Assembly: GCA_964448405.1 (NCBI GenBank)
Contig: CAYUVW010000005.1
Span: 4,816-68,815 of the forward strand
Length of the DNA stretch: 64,000 bases
Origin: DAORHV01 sp964448405
GTDB lineage: Bacteria; Patescibacteriota; Gracilibacteria; Peribacterales; Peribacteraceae
Reading direction: 5' to 3'
This document shows, piece by piece, positions 1-8,218 of the stretch; position 1 is the first letter of the stretch; each line of letters starts with the position of its first letter. The notes beneath the pieces were generated by a model. The model did no database searches. It was not told the origin of the DNA and saw only the letters and a program-made list of their open reading frames with translations. The position numbers were made by a program, and so were the translations under genes.

Positions 1-45
1 AGGTTTACGTCTGGCCAGTGGGTGGCATAAATACAGCAATTATGG

Positions 46-51
46 TATAAT
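46..51 (+). promoter_or_regulatory. -10 box for the first secreted-protein gene
   Basis: A perfect TATAAT preceded by TGG (extended -10 form) lies 30 nt before the ATG at 82. The -35 side is weak (GTGGCA at 22-27). The TGS-TATAAT form recurs across the window. Confidence 0.6.
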
Positions 52-81
52 TTTCGCAATACTCACATTCATCTGCATTCT

Positions 82-966
82 ATGAAGACCAAGCACCAGC
101 AAGGCATTGTGATTGCATTTTCCGGCATGCTTGCCGCAGTACTCGGCGTAACGATGTATCAGCAAGTTCCCGGCACACTGAAGGGTGACATGCTCGGCAG
201 CATGAATGCCTTCGTCATGTCATCGAGCTTCATGTTCCAGCCGCAGCCGATTGCAATCGATATGATGCAGCAATCGAGCATTGGCGGAACGCTGGATCAG
301 CCAGGCGTCATCGATATGATGCAGTCGTCGATCGGAGACGACGGTACGCTGATCGTCCAGGAGCAAGATGAAACGCTTGATCCGAATGAAGTCGTGGCGA
401 TTGTAGAGAATGAGGATGGAACGACGACCGAGTACACCCGCAGCCAACTTGAGAACATGGAAACGGCATTCAGTTCGTCGAGCGATACCGAGCTCATGGA
501 GCCGGATGATATGAACAGTTCGTTCGTCAGTGCCATTACCTGCAAAAATGTGGAGCTCGTCGAGAAAATCAGGAGGGTGACGGGCAAAACGCAGCCGCAG
601 GAGTACAGGAAGTCGTACCCGAATCCCACTCCGCCGCCCAAGACACGTACCACGGTTAAAAAAATCGCGTCGCGCTGCGACAAAGCAACTGCAGAAGCAT
701 CGGCTAAAGAGGATGCCATTCAAGCCTTTCGCAATTCGTGCGGATTGCCGGATGACTGCGCGAATCCGAGTCAGTGCACCAACTTTGGCGTTACGTACAA
801 GTATGGCGAATTGAAGGTTGTGTTTACCACAAAGGAAAACAAGAAGAGTGATCCGGTCATGAATTGCGCCGGCGAGACCTCGTACACATCGGTTGCCACA
901 ATCAGTGACCAGACATGCACGTCTATCCGACGCTGTGAATCGCTCAAGGCGACGCAACGGTATTAG
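82..966 (+). CDS. secreted or membrane-anchored Cys-containing protein, paralog of the next gene
   Basis: Unknown function, 294 aa. A short basic start (MKTKHQQG) leads into one hydrophobic segment at about residues 8-26, which is either a signal peptide or an anchor. Residues 30-135 are low complexity with repeated SS(I/S)GG-type stretches and acidic patches. The C-terminal 130 residues hold a Cys-containing domain (ITC..., RCDKATAE..., NSC...C...C, MNCAGETSY, TCTS..RC). The same Cys pattern occurs in the downstream gene, so the two are tandem paralogs. The cysteines suggest a disulfide-stabilised extracytoplasmic domain (inference). No known family recognised. A terminator follows at 990. 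Confidence 0.8.
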   Translation: MKTKHQQGIVIAFSGMLAAVLGVTMYQQVPGTLKGDMLGSMNAFVMSSSFMFQPQPIAIDMMQQSSIGGTLDQPGVIDMMQSSIGDDGTLIVQEQDETLDPNEVVAIVENEDGTTTEYTRSQLENMETAFSSSSDTELMEPDDMNSSFVSAITCKNVELVEKIRRVTGKTQPQEYRKSYPNPTPPPKTRTTVKKIASRCDKATAEASAKEDAIQAFRNSCGLPDDCANPSQCTNFGVTYKYGELKVVFTTKENKKSDPVMNCAGETSYTSVATISDQTCTSIRRCESLKATQRY

Positions 967-989
967 GCACATTTCCACGATCTCTTCAC

Positions 990-1024
990 CCCTGTGTCGT
1001 CCGCATGACACAGGGTGTTTTTTT
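990..1024 (+). terminator. intrinsic terminator
   Basis: A perfect 9-bp stem (CCCTGTGTC at 990-998, GACACAGGG at 1007-1015) with an 8-nt loop is followed by TG and a run of seven T. It ends transcription of the preceding gene. Confidence 0.9.
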
Positions 1025-1085
1025 AATGCAGGGAAAAGCAGATGCATACCGCAGTCTTTTTCCTTGGACGGGCGTTCGTGTCTCC

Positions 1086-1114
1086 TTGACCATTGTTTTG
1101 CGCATCCGTAGCCT
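1086..1114 (+). promoter_or_regulatory. promoter placing transcription start at or near the ATG
   Basis: TTGACC (1086-1091), a 17-bp spacer, then TAGCCT (1109-1114), only 8 nt before the ATG at 1123. The predicted transcript is leaderless or nearly so. Confidence 0.6.
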
Positions 1115-1122
1115 CGACTCAT

Positions 1123-1971
1123 ATGAAACAACCTCGCTTTGCCTTGCTCGCAACTTCCGGAGTTCTTGTCGCCGTCATTGGTGTTGTGGCAGCGCAGCAA
1201 TCCAGATTTCTTTCGGGTGACCTGACCGGAGACATGATGATGCCGTCCTCGTTTGGTGCCATGCAGTCGTCCGACGGCGGTTCCATCGTGATGTCGTCAT
1301 TCGCAACCATAGAGCAATCGAGCCAAGCTGCCATGCAGGTCTCCAGCATGGGAGGCATGATGTCGTCTGGCGACGGAGGCATGATGCAAGTATCCAGCAT
1401 GGGTGGAATGATGTCCTCCGACGACGGCGGGACAATGCAGGTATCCAGCATGGGTGGCATGGCATCGTCGCAGGGCACGACGACCGTTTCGTCCATGGGT
1501 GGCATGCAGTCGTCGGGCGGCGCCATTGAAGCGGCAACGAGCAGTTTCGATTCCTCGTACGTGTCGTCCACCATTACCTGCAGCGATACCACCAGCAACC
1601 CCGTGGCGATTACGGTAAGCGCCAAAACCCTGCCTACGAAGTTCACCAAGGGCAAAGTCACCGAGTCGGTTGCCGCACGTTGCGACCGTGCAGCAGCGGA
1701 AATTTCTGCGAGGGACGCAGTCGAAGTCGTGTTCCGCAACGCTTGTCCTTCGGCTCCTCCTTGCGCCCTGGGTTGCGACTACACCAACTATCGCAAGGAA
1801 TATAAGAAGCCGCTGCCTGCGGTTCTGAAGACCACTGAAATCAAGTCCACAACGACTATGAGTTGCGCCGGCGGCAAAGCGTATGTGACCACTGCGACCG
1901 TCACCAAAGAGAATTGCACGACCGTGAACGTCTGCACGGCGCCCAAGCCGCCCATGCCATTGCCGCGCTAA
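1123..1971 (+). CDS. secreted Ser/Met/Gly-repeat protein with Cys-rich C-terminal domain
   Basis: Unknown function, 282 aa. The ATG at 1123 (MKQPRF) fits the promoter 8 nt upstream and gives a clean signal peptide or anchor (hydrophobic 7-24). Residues about 65-135 hold three to four copies of a unit of about 17 residues reading MQVSSMGGMMSSGDGG. The copies also show as 51-bp direct repeats at about 1334-1510. The C-terminal domain shares its Cys spacing with the gene at 82 (RCDRAAAE, NACPSAPPC, MSCAGGKAY, NCTTVNVC). The tandem arrangement suggests duplication followed by repeat expansion. Probably surface-exposed (inference). Confidence 0.8.
   Translation: MKQPRFALLATSGVLVAVIGVVAAQQSRFLSGDLTGDMMMPSSFGAMQSSDGGSIVMSSFATIEQSSQAAMQVSSMGGMMSSGDGGMMQVSSMGGMMSSDDGGTMQVSSMGGMASSQGTTTVSSMGGMQSSGGAIEAATSSFDSSYVSSTITCSDTTSNPVAITVSAKTLPTKFTKGKVTESVAARCDRAAAEISARDAVEVVFRNACPSAPPCALGCDYTNYRKEYKKPLPAVLKTTEIKSTTTMSCAGGKAYVTTATVTKENCTTVNVCTAPKPPMPLPR
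1334..1510 (+). repeat. in-gene tandem repeats of about 51 bp
   Basis: Each unit encodes about 17 residues rich in Ser, Met and Gly (VSSMGG core). Three near-complete units and one shorter unit are visible inside the secreted protein gene. Confidence 0.8.
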
Positions 1972-1980
1972 TTCGGATTA

Positions 1981-2010
1981 TTTCGAATGAGAGGTGCATG
2001 GGTGTACAAT
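1981..2010 (+). promoter_or_regulatory. recG promoter
   Basis: TTTCGA (1981-1986), 18 bp, TACAAT (2005-2010). Seven nt later is GTG at 2018, which supports that codon as a leaderless start. Confidence 0.45.
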
Positions 2011-2017
2011 CATCCAC

Positions 2018-4054
2018 GTGCCACACTTGAAGGATGAATTGTCGGCCGCGCTCCTGAAGACCACGGGTGCGTTCATCGATGGGTTGAAATCCATGGAAAT
2101 AGAAACGGTGGAAGACCTGCTGTTGCATTATCCGCGCGACCACGAAGACCTCAGCGAAATGATGACGCTGTTGGAAGCTCCACTTGGACAGAAGGTCACG
2201 CTGCGTGGCGTGATCGGCAAGCTGAAAATGGTTCGCACCAGGAGCCGCAAGGTGCTGGTGCAGGGCCAGTTCACCGACGAAGAGGGGAACGTGGCGCAGG
2301 TGGTGTGGTTCAACCAAGCGCACATTCTGCGCATGCTCCACGACGGCCAGGACGTCACGCTGACGGGCAAGGTGGTGGAGGTGGGCTACAAGTTGCAGAT
2401 CCAGAGCCCCACCTTCGAGAGTTCCACGCGCGGGCAACTCTTGCACGCCGGCCGCATCGTGCCGGTGTATCCGCAGACCGAGGGCATTACCAGTCGCTGG
2501 CTGCGTGAGAAAATCGAACTGGTGCGCGGGGCGATTAAAGAATTCAAAGAAACATTGCCGGTCGAAGTCGTGGAATCCGAAAAGCTGATGAGCCGTGTGG
2601 AGGCCATTACGGAGCTGCACTACCCGACCACGCCCGAGAAGCTCACCGCCGCCAAGGACCGCTTTGCGTTCGAGGAGATGTTCGCCATTCAGCGCGACGC
2701 TCTGGAGCGCAAAAAGGAATGGCAGGGCGAGCGCCAGTCACGCCTGCAGATCGCCATGGACCCGGAGGTGATTAGGGCGTTCTTCGATTCGCTGTCGTTC
2801 AAGCCGACCGACGGCCAGCGCGTGGCGATTTACGAAATTTTAAAGGACATGGAACAAGACCGGCCGATGTCGCGCTTGCTGGAAGGCGACGTGGGATCGG
2901 GCAAGACGCTAGTGGCCGTGGCGGTGATCATCCATGCCATCCGGCGCGGAGGTCAGAGCGCGGTGATGGTTCCGACCGAAGTCTTGGCCAAACAGCACGC
3001 CGCGAGCATTGCGCGCATGCTGCTGAATTTCCACGCCTTCGTGCAGAAGACCGACAATCCGGCGTACGCACATCTCAAAAGCATCAGATTGCCCACTATC
3101 GCGCTTCTGACCGGCTCGACCGTGCAGAGCGAGGCCGACGGCATCCGGCGCAGCCTGGGGGCAGGATTGACGGACGTGGTGATCGGTACGCATGCGCTGA
3201 TTGAAGACAAAGTCTCATTCAAGAACCTGGTGCTCGCGATTGTGGACGAGCAACACCGCTTCGGCGTGGCGCAGCGGCAGCGCCTGAAGGACAAGGGCAG
3301 CCCGCACTTCCTGAGCATGACCGCGACACCCATCCCGCGCACGCTGGCACTCACGGCCTTCGGGGACCATGACTTGTCGGTGCTCACCGAGAAGCCGGGC
3401 AACAGAAAAAAGATTGAAACCAAAGTCGTCTCACCGAGTGGCCGCAAGACGGTGGAGCTGTTCATCGATCATCAGATCGGGGAGGGGAGACAGGTGTTCG
3501 TGATTTGCCCGTTGATTACCGAATCCACCGAGGACAGCATGGCCGAAGTCCGCAGCGTGGACGCCGAGGAGAAGCGGCTGAGCGAGGCTTTTCAGCATCG
3601 CAAGATCGCCAAGCTGCACGGCAAGATGACGCCGCAGGAGAAAGACGACGTCATGCGGCGGTTTAAGGACAAGGAGTTCGACATTCTCGTTTCTACTTCC
3701 GTCATCGAGGTCGGTATCGATATCCCGAACAGCACCATCATCGTAATTGAAGGCAGCGAACGCTTCGGGCTGTCGCAGTTGCACCAGTTCCGCGGACGCG
3801 TGGGGCGCAGCGACCACCACAGCTACTGCTTCCTGTTTACGACCACGCCGCAGCAGGCCAGCTCGCAGCGGCTGAAGGCCATGGAGGAACACGACTCGGG
3901 CTTCATGCTGGCGGAGATAGATCTGCAGCTGCGCGGGCCGGGAGAGTTGTATGGCTTCAGGCAGAGTGGATTGCCGGAGATGCGGTTTGGCTCTCTGTTG
4001 AATCCGGCGATGGTGTCGAGGGCGAGGAAGGCGGCGGAGAGGGTTATTTCTTAG
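2018..4054 (+). CDS. recG: ATP-dependent DNA helicase RecG
   Basis: RecG remodels stalled forks and branch-migrates Holliday junctions. At 678 aa it has normal family length. The N-terminal wedge/OB region (LLLHYPRDHED, then VTLRGVIGKLKMVRTRSRK) is followed by an SF2 helicase core: Walker A GDVGSGKT near residue 290, DEQHRFGV near 410, SMTATPIPRTL, and GRVGRSDHHSYC near 593. The C-terminal RecG tail (RLKAMEEHDSGFMLAE, LRGPGELYG) is intact. I chose GTG 2018 because a -10 box lies 7 nt upstream; an in-frame GTG at 1994 would add 8 residues. The stop overlaps the convergent KAP gene by 4 bp. Confidence 0.96.
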   Translation: MPHLKDELSAALLKTTGAFIDGLKSMEIETVEDLLLHYPRDHEDLSEMMTLLEAPLGQKVTLRGVIGKLKMVRTRSRKVLVQGQFTDEEGNVAQVVWFNQAHILRMLHDGQDVTLTGKVVEVGYKLQIQSPTFESSTRGQLLHAGRIVPVYPQTEGITSRWLREKIELVRGAIKEFKETLPVEVVESEKLMSRVEAITELHYPTTPEKLTAAKDRFAFEEMFAIQRDALERKKEWQGERQSRLQIAMDPEVIRAFFDSLSFKPTDGQRVAIYEILKDMEQDRPMSRLLEGDVGSGKTLVAVAVIIHAIRRGGQSAVMVPTEVLAKQHAASIARMLLNFHAFVQKTDNPAYAHLKSIRLPTIALLTGSTVQSEADGIRRSLGAGLTDVVIGTHALIEDKVSFKNLVLAIVDEQHRFGVAQRQRLKDKGSPHFLSMTATPIPRTLALTAFGDHDLSVLTEKPGNRKKIETKVVSPSGRKTVELFIDHQIGEGRQVFVICPLITESTEDSMAEVRSVDAEEKRLSEAFQHRKIAKLHGKMTPQEKDDVMRRFKDKEFDILVSTSVIEVGIDIPNSTIIVIEGSERFGLSQLHQFRGRVGRSDHHSYCFLFTTTPQQASSQRLKAMEEHDSGFMLAEIDLQLRGPGELYGFRQSGLPEMRFGSLLNPAMVSRARKAAERVIS

Positions 4055-5355
4055 ACTTTAGTTCGCCTAAGCGCATTCAGAGCATCGGATAGCTGCTCGT
4101 CATTTATTGACTGTCTATCATTATGAGTTTTGCTATAGCCAAACCTCAAAATTTCTCGAATTAACCTTTGCTCATGTGGCGCCAGTAGGTTATCCACTTC
4201 TCGATCGCTACTTCTTGTAGCAGAGGGGTTTGTAATGCGCGCATAAATGTTAGTTAGCCATGTTGCAGCATTTTCAGATGCAAAAATTTTGGGAAATCGA
4301 GCCATCAAAAAACTCATAACAAAAACATCCATTTTTCTAGAAACATATTCCATTCCGGATCTTCGAAATGCAGACTCTGCGTAGCTTCTCAGTGCTTGTC
4401 CGCCAAATAAGAAGCGCATTCCGAATTGATGCAAATAATGCTTAGTTTTTCTTGGCTCTGAAGCAAAGCGAGAAAGGAATTCAGCAATATAAATTCGCTC
4501 CCTTTCCTCGTCGGCCAAAGAATATGTATCTAGAACTTCATTTACAATACTAAGGACATTTACCCCTGGTAAATCGAATGAATAATGAATAATTTTCATT
4601 AAATATTCATCGCCATAACCATCGTGCAAATCATATTTCTTCTCGATCATTGAGGAAACCACTCGACGATCTATAGCCAATACAAAAATCGTTTTATCAA
4701 TGAATAAGAAATTTTTTAGAGCTTCGAGTAGCTTAACAGCATTTTCTGGTAAACATCGATCTAAATCATCAATAAATATTACCAACAGCTCTTTCCCACT
4801 TGCTTCTAAGTTGCTGTTCACCGCTTCTTGGAATGTTTCGCGAAAGCTCTCGACGCTATCAATCCATGACTCATGTTCGCTTTGAATTAAATTCTCCCAC
4901 ATCTCCATGTCATCTCGAATTTCTTTTGGGTCGATATTTACAGCGCCGAGAGATGCGAGGGAGGATCCCTGTCGAACTACCGAAGAGGCTACTGTTAGTA
5001 AATTTCGTGCGTGCTTTTTCCACTTAGTTCCTTTTAGCTTAAGAGTATTTTCAATCTTTCGTAGCAGTGCGAAGAGCAGATCGCTATCGTTAGCATACTC
5101 ATACTTCCATGGCTCAAAATAAACAGTTTGTATCTTTGCCTTTCCAGGGTCGCTCTGGATCTTGTCCATCAAAAGATGCAAAAGCGTAGATTTGCCACTT
5201 CCCCAATTTCCGAAGATGCCTAAGCAATTGGGTGGATCTAATTCCATGATAACAGTCTCAAGCAGTTGCCCTGCTAGTTTTTCAAAATCAAACTTATCAC
5301 CGGCTCCAATTTTCTCAATGTGCCTTTCCCTTGGAAGTCGTTTGCCCATATACAA
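4051..5355 (-). CDS. KAP-family P-loop NTPase, probably acquired
   Basis: 434 aa. Walker A GNWGSGKST near residue 50 and Walker B FIDDLDRCLPENA near residue 195 identify the KAP NTPase family, which is often membrane-associated or phage-defence-linked. No clear transmembrane insertion is visible. The gene is much more AT-rich than its neighbours. It also has a Shine-Dalgarno-like AGGAG (5362-5366 on this strand) 6 nt before a TTG start, unlike most genes here. An ATG at 5349 is the alternative start. Composition, signal and isolation suggest horizontal transfer. Role unknown; defence is possible but no partner gene is adjacent. Confidence 0.8.
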   Translation of the reverse strand: MYMGKRLPRERHIEKIGAGDKFDFEKLAGQLLETVIMELDPPNCLGIFGNWGSGKSTLLHLLMDKIQSDPGKAKIQTVYFEPWKYEYANDSDLLFALLRKIENTLKLKGTKWKKHARNLLTVASSVVRQGSSLASLGAVNIDPKEIRDDMEMWENLIQSEHESWIDSVESFRETFQEAVNSNLEASGKELLVIFIDDLDRCLPENAVKLLEALKNFLFIDKTIFVLAIDRRVVSSMIEKKYDLHDGYGDEYLMKIIHYSFDLPGVNVLSIVNEVLDTYSLADEERERIYIAEFLSRFASEPRKTKHYLHQFGMRFLFGGQALRSYAESAFRRSGMEYVSRKMDVFVMSFLMARFPKIFASENAATWLTNIYARITNPSATRSSDREVDNLLAPHEQRLIREILRFGYSKTHNDRQSINDEQLSDALNALRRTKV

Positions 5356-5571
5356 ATATTACTCCTAAATTAAAACAATCAATTTATTTAACATTAATTC
5401 ATCCACACGGTTTCCTGAATGAGTACTTCTTGCTTTCACCCAGAACGCGAATAGAGCGGGTATTGTGCATATTTGACGTTTGTAAATGATTGTTTCCATT
5501 CATAATTACGTCGTTCCGCTGCTACGCGACATCACACTGCGGGTTTCCAGCGACCCAAGGTCAGCAGTGCC
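5356..5571. other. AT-rich intergenic region
   Basis: 216 bp between the KAP gene start and the glycosyltransferase end. It holds the KAP Shine-Dalgarno-like sequence and AT-rich sequence likely to contain the KAP promoter. No gene is supported; the plus-strand reading frame running from 5486 is antisense to the glycosyltransferase. Confidence 0.6.
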
Positions 5572-6660
5572 TTATTTGCTTTGCGTCACCCCCGCTCTCT
5601 TCTCCGCACGCCGAAACAACCACCCCGTTCCACCCCGCATGACCAACGTGCGCATGCGCAGCGAGCCGCGCTGCCACCTGGTCCACGAACGTACCGACAG
5701 GTGTCCGGCTCCCGACCGCACCGCATGCAGCTGCTTGGAGGCATGGACAATCAGTCCCAGTGGCACGCGTGAAGACGTTCCCATAACCAGGAAGATGCGG
5801 TTGCCCGCCGTGCGCGGCAGCGACGAGGCTTTGCGAACGGTGGCCGACGTGGTCCTTCGCACGTTCTGGAGTCCGCGCAGCAGGATTTCGCGGAAGATGG
5901 GCATGAACGCGCCGTCGTTACCCACCGGCATGCCGTTGTTATCCACCACTTGCAGAATCACGCGTTCGCGCCGGAGCATGAACTTCACACTGAACGCGGC
6001 GGCGTACTGCATGTAGCCGCGAACGAGACCTTTTTTAAAGCGGCGGCCCGAAAACTGCACCGGGTGCAGTTGCTCCAGGCGGATTTTGCCGGTTTTCGTC
6101 TTGAACACGCGGAAGCTTAAGTCCAAGTCTTCGCAGAAATCCGTGACGGGGTTAAAGCCACCGGCTTTGCGGTACGCGTCGCGACGGATGGCGAAGCTGA
6201 AGCCGCTGAGCCAATAGTGCCCGAACAGCACGCGATAGGCTTTCATCTGCAGCGGCATGAGTACGTTGAACAGCGCGTTGTCGATGGTGCTGCAGTCCGA
6301 AATGCGCGGCAGGCCCGTTACCGCCACCACATCGTCGCCGTCGCGGAAGAGCTTCATGTACGCCTCCACCCAGTCGGGCGGCACCACCGTGTCGGCATCC
6401 AGCGAGAAAATGGGGTCGCCTTGGGCGCAGGCGAAGCCGGTCGTACGCGCCGCGCCGCGCCCTTTCTGTGGCTCGTGCACAATGCGAAGTCCGGGCAGTT
6501 TGCCGCGATACGTTTCTGCCACTGCCGACGTGCGGTCGGTGGAGGCGTTATCCACTACAATAACCTCCATGCGTTCAGCGGTATTTTGCCGGGCGAGTCC
6601 TTCCAGACAGCGTCCGATATTCTCCTCTTCGTTGAACGCGGGAATAACGACCGAAATCAT
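5572..6660 (-). CDS. family 2 glycosyltransferase
   Basis: Inverting GT-A glycosyltransferase, 362 aa from the ATG at 6660, where the family signature begins immediately (MISVVIPAFNEEENIGRCLEGL). Visible motifs are VVDNASTDRT, KGRGAARTTGFACAQGDPIFSLDADTVVPPDW (nucleotide-sugar binding, DAD metal motif) and FCEDLDLSFRV (the ED of the acceptor/catalytic region). The C-terminal 120 residues are less conserved and contain a possible membrane-associating stretch. Alternative upstream starts exist at 6696 (MDAPRR) and 6822. Likely transfers sugars for envelope polysaccharide or lipid glycans; the substrate cannot be told. Confidence 0.9.
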   Translation of the reverse strand: MISVVIPAFNEEENIGRCLEGLARQNTAERMEVIVVDNASTDRTSAVAETYRGKLPGLRIVHEPQKGRGAARTTGFACAQGDPIFSLDADTVVPPDWVEAYMKLFRDGDDVVAVTGLPRISDCSTIDNALFNVLMPLQMKAYRVLFGHYWLSGFSFAIRRDAYRKAGGFNPVTDFCEDLDLSFRVFKTKTGKIRLEQLHPVQFSGRRFKKGLVRGYMQYAAAFSVKFMLRRERVILQVVDNNGMPVGNDGAFMPIFREILLRGLQNVRRTTSATVRKASSLPRTAGNRIFLVMGTSSRVPLGLIVHASKQLHAVRSGAGHLSVRSWTRWQRGSLRMRTLVMRGGTGWLFRRAEKRAGVTQSK

Positions 6661-6756
6661 AGTTGCAGCTTGCAGGAAGCGTCGCGGTGCGTCCATTGTC
6701 GTTGCGTACGTGGCAGCGGTTTTGGCTTGGATGCTTGAATGAATGCGTATTTCTCC

Positions 6757-6784
6757 TTGTACAGTAAACTTTCCTTCGTATACT
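6757..6784 (+). promoter_or_regulatory. promoter for the 129-aa membrane protein gene
   Basis: TTGTAC (6757-6762), 16 bp, TATACT (6779-6784), in the region divergent from the glycosyltransferase. The ATG at 6821 follows after about 30 nt of leader. Confidence 0.55.
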
Positions 6785-6820
6785 GCCGCGAGTTCCGCCG
6801 ATCCTTTCAGGTACCGTTCC

Positions 6821-7210
6821 ATGCCTCTGCAGATGGCTCACGCGCTGGGATTCGGCTTCTGCTGGATTTCTCTGTCGCTGTTCCTCGCGGCCATGCCCGT
6901 CTTCGGCCGCACCAAGCTGCAACGCGCCAACCGCCTTCCCATCACCTCCGCGCAGAAGAAGGAGCGGCGCAGCATCGTCGTCACCGGCATCGTGTCCGCA
7001 TGCTGCGGCACGCTCGTCGCGTACTTCCACGCCGACGGCAGCAATCTGATCCCGACCATGCTCCTCGCGCTCGTGGCCGCGGCGGTCGTCGCCACGGTCA
7101 TGCTGCTGCCGCGCGTCTTCGGCGTCGATGGACGCCAAACGCAGGACCGGCCGCCCGTCACGGGCTACCGGGCCAAGCCCCCGGCCGACCGGGACGGCCC
7201 GCACACCTGA
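6821..7210 (+). CDS. small membrane protein, unknown
   Basis: 129 aa from the ATG at 6821 (MPLQMAHALG). Three hydrophobic segments at about residues 6-24, 48-66 and 71-89 are separated by a basic loop (KLQRANRLPITSAQKKERR). The C-terminal tail is hydrophilic and Arg/Pro-rich. The divergent promoter supports translation. No family recognised. Confidence 0.6.
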   Translation: MPLQMAHALGFGFCWISLSLFLAAMPVFGRTKLQRANRLPITSAQKKERRSIVVTGIVSACCGTLVAYFHADGSNLIPTMLLALVAAAVVATVMLLPRVFGVDGRQTQDRPPVTGYRAKPPADRDGPHT

Positions 7211-7260
7211 CAAATCCTCCGGGTACCCACGCAAGGGTGCCCACCACACAGGCGGAACTA

Positions 7261-7285
7261 CCGGCAGCACACATCGTGCTGCCGG
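7261..7285. other. strong hairpin between convergent genes
   Basis: A perfect 10-bp inverted repeat (CCGGCAGCAC, 5-nt loop, GTGCTGCCGG) lies between the 129-aa gene and the cupredoxin-like gene. No T-run follows on either strand, so it is not a classical intrinsic terminator. Confidence 0.6.
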
Positions 7286-7304
7286 GCCTCCTAAAAAATG
7301 CACC

Positions 7305-8009
7305 TTAGTTCCTCACCACTTTCACCGTGCCACGAATGCCCGGGTGTCGCATGTCGTGGTAGTAGAACGTGCCGACTTCTGCGAAGGAATACGATGCCTC
7401 TTCGCCTTCGTCCAACGTGACGGTGTGGAAATCGAAATTATCGCCGCGCAGGGCGTAGTCGTCGTCGCTCAAGTTCAACCAGGTGATCATAGTGCCGACT
7501 TTCACGGTGAGCGTGCCGGGGTGAAAGCCTCCGTTGTACATGGTTACGGTCACGGCCGGCGGATAGTATTTGGGCGTGGCTGCGCGGTAACGGCGGTTGG
7601 TCGTTACAGGTTGTACCGGCGGCGGAGTGGTGTATTCCTCGTAGTAGCTCGGCAGGTCCGTCGTGGGGTTGGTGTAGCGGGGGAGTACGTCGGCGTCGTA
7701 GTGGTACGAACGGCGGTAGTACTTGTCGTAGTACTGGTTGTAGCTGTCGTAACCGGGGTTGTAGTAGTCGTTGTAGATTTGGCTCTGGTAGCCGGGGTAG
7801 CTGTAGACCGGACTCACATACGGAGAGGTCGGGTACATGTAGCCCTGCTGGTAGTACGTCGGATTCACCTGTTGCTGGTAGTACGCGGGGTAGGTGGAAT
7901 AGTCGGGGTAGGCCGACGACGAGTAGTCGTAGTAGGCCAAGGCGCCGGTTGGTGCGAGCGCCAGAGCCAACGAAGCGAGCGTAAGCGTGAGCTGTGTCCG
8001 AGTAGTCAT
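7305..8009 (-). CDS. secreted Tyr-rich protein with a cupredoxin-like domain lacking several copper ligands
   Basis: 234 aa. The signal peptide is clear (MTTRTQL, hydrophobic core, PTGALA cleavage). Residues about 25-125 are extremely Tyr/Pro/Ser-rich (YYDYSSSAYPDYS, YYQQQ, YDKYYRR). The C-terminal 90 residues have the plastocyanin-like layout (FHPGTLTVKVGTMITWLN ... VGTFYYHDMRHPGIRGTVKV). The usual Y-x-C-xx-H-P-x-M ligand loop here reads YYHDMRHPGI: Cys is absent and Met is Ile, and the first His after W-x-N appears to be Tyr. Copper binding is therefore doubtful or altered. The ATG at 8009 is supported by TACAAT at 8018-8023 (8 nt upstream). Confidence 0.8.
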   Translation of the reverse strand: MTTRTQLTLTLASLALALAPTGALAYYDYSSSAYPDYSTYPAYYQQQVNPTYYQQGYMYPTSPYVSPVYSYPGYQSQIYNDYYNPGYDSYNQYYDKYYRRSYHYDADVLPRYTNPTTDLPSYYEEYTTPPPVQPVTTNRRYRAATPKYYPPAVTVTMYNGGFHPGTLTVKVGTMITWLNLSDDDYALRGDNFDFHTVTLDEGEEASYSFAEVGTFYYHDMRHPGIRGTVKVVRN

Positions 8010-8149
8010 AGGAGATGATTGTAGGAGTCTTGAATGCCGCTGCAAGTGCTTGCTCTGGCAAACTTTCCACTTTTTTGACGCTCAAAAACAGGATTCCGAT
8101 ACATTGGCTCTTGAGCGACATTTCTTTGGTCATCTGCAAGTCCCCACCG

Positions 8150-8178
8150 TTGACAGTCGATTTCACCAAGCGTACACC
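8150..8178 (+). promoter_or_regulatory. promoter for the SulP gene
   Basis: Perfect TTGACA (8150-8155), 17 bp, TACACC (8173-8178). Transcription would start near 8185, about 34 nt before the ATG at 8219. Confidence 0.6.
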
Positions 8179-8218
8179 GTGTGGGACTTCGGCACAGTTG
8201 TGTCGACATCACAAATTC

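Noticed and set aside
220..1200. Long minus-strand reading frame opposite the two secreted-protein genes
   Set aside because: Arg/His/Cys-rich shadow of the real genes; it crosses the terminator at 990-1024 and the promoter at 1086-1114.
5486..6016. Plus-strand frame of 176 codons
   Set aside because: Antisense to the glycosyltransferase, with unnatural Arg/Cys/Pro composition and no start signal.
7261..7285. Hairpin as intrinsic terminator
   Set aside because: No T-run follows the stem in either direction.
7128..8018. Plus-strand frame of 296 codons with Val/Arg runs
   Set aside because: Mirror of the Tyr-rich cupredoxin-like gene; the low complexity comes from the TAC-rich opposite strand.
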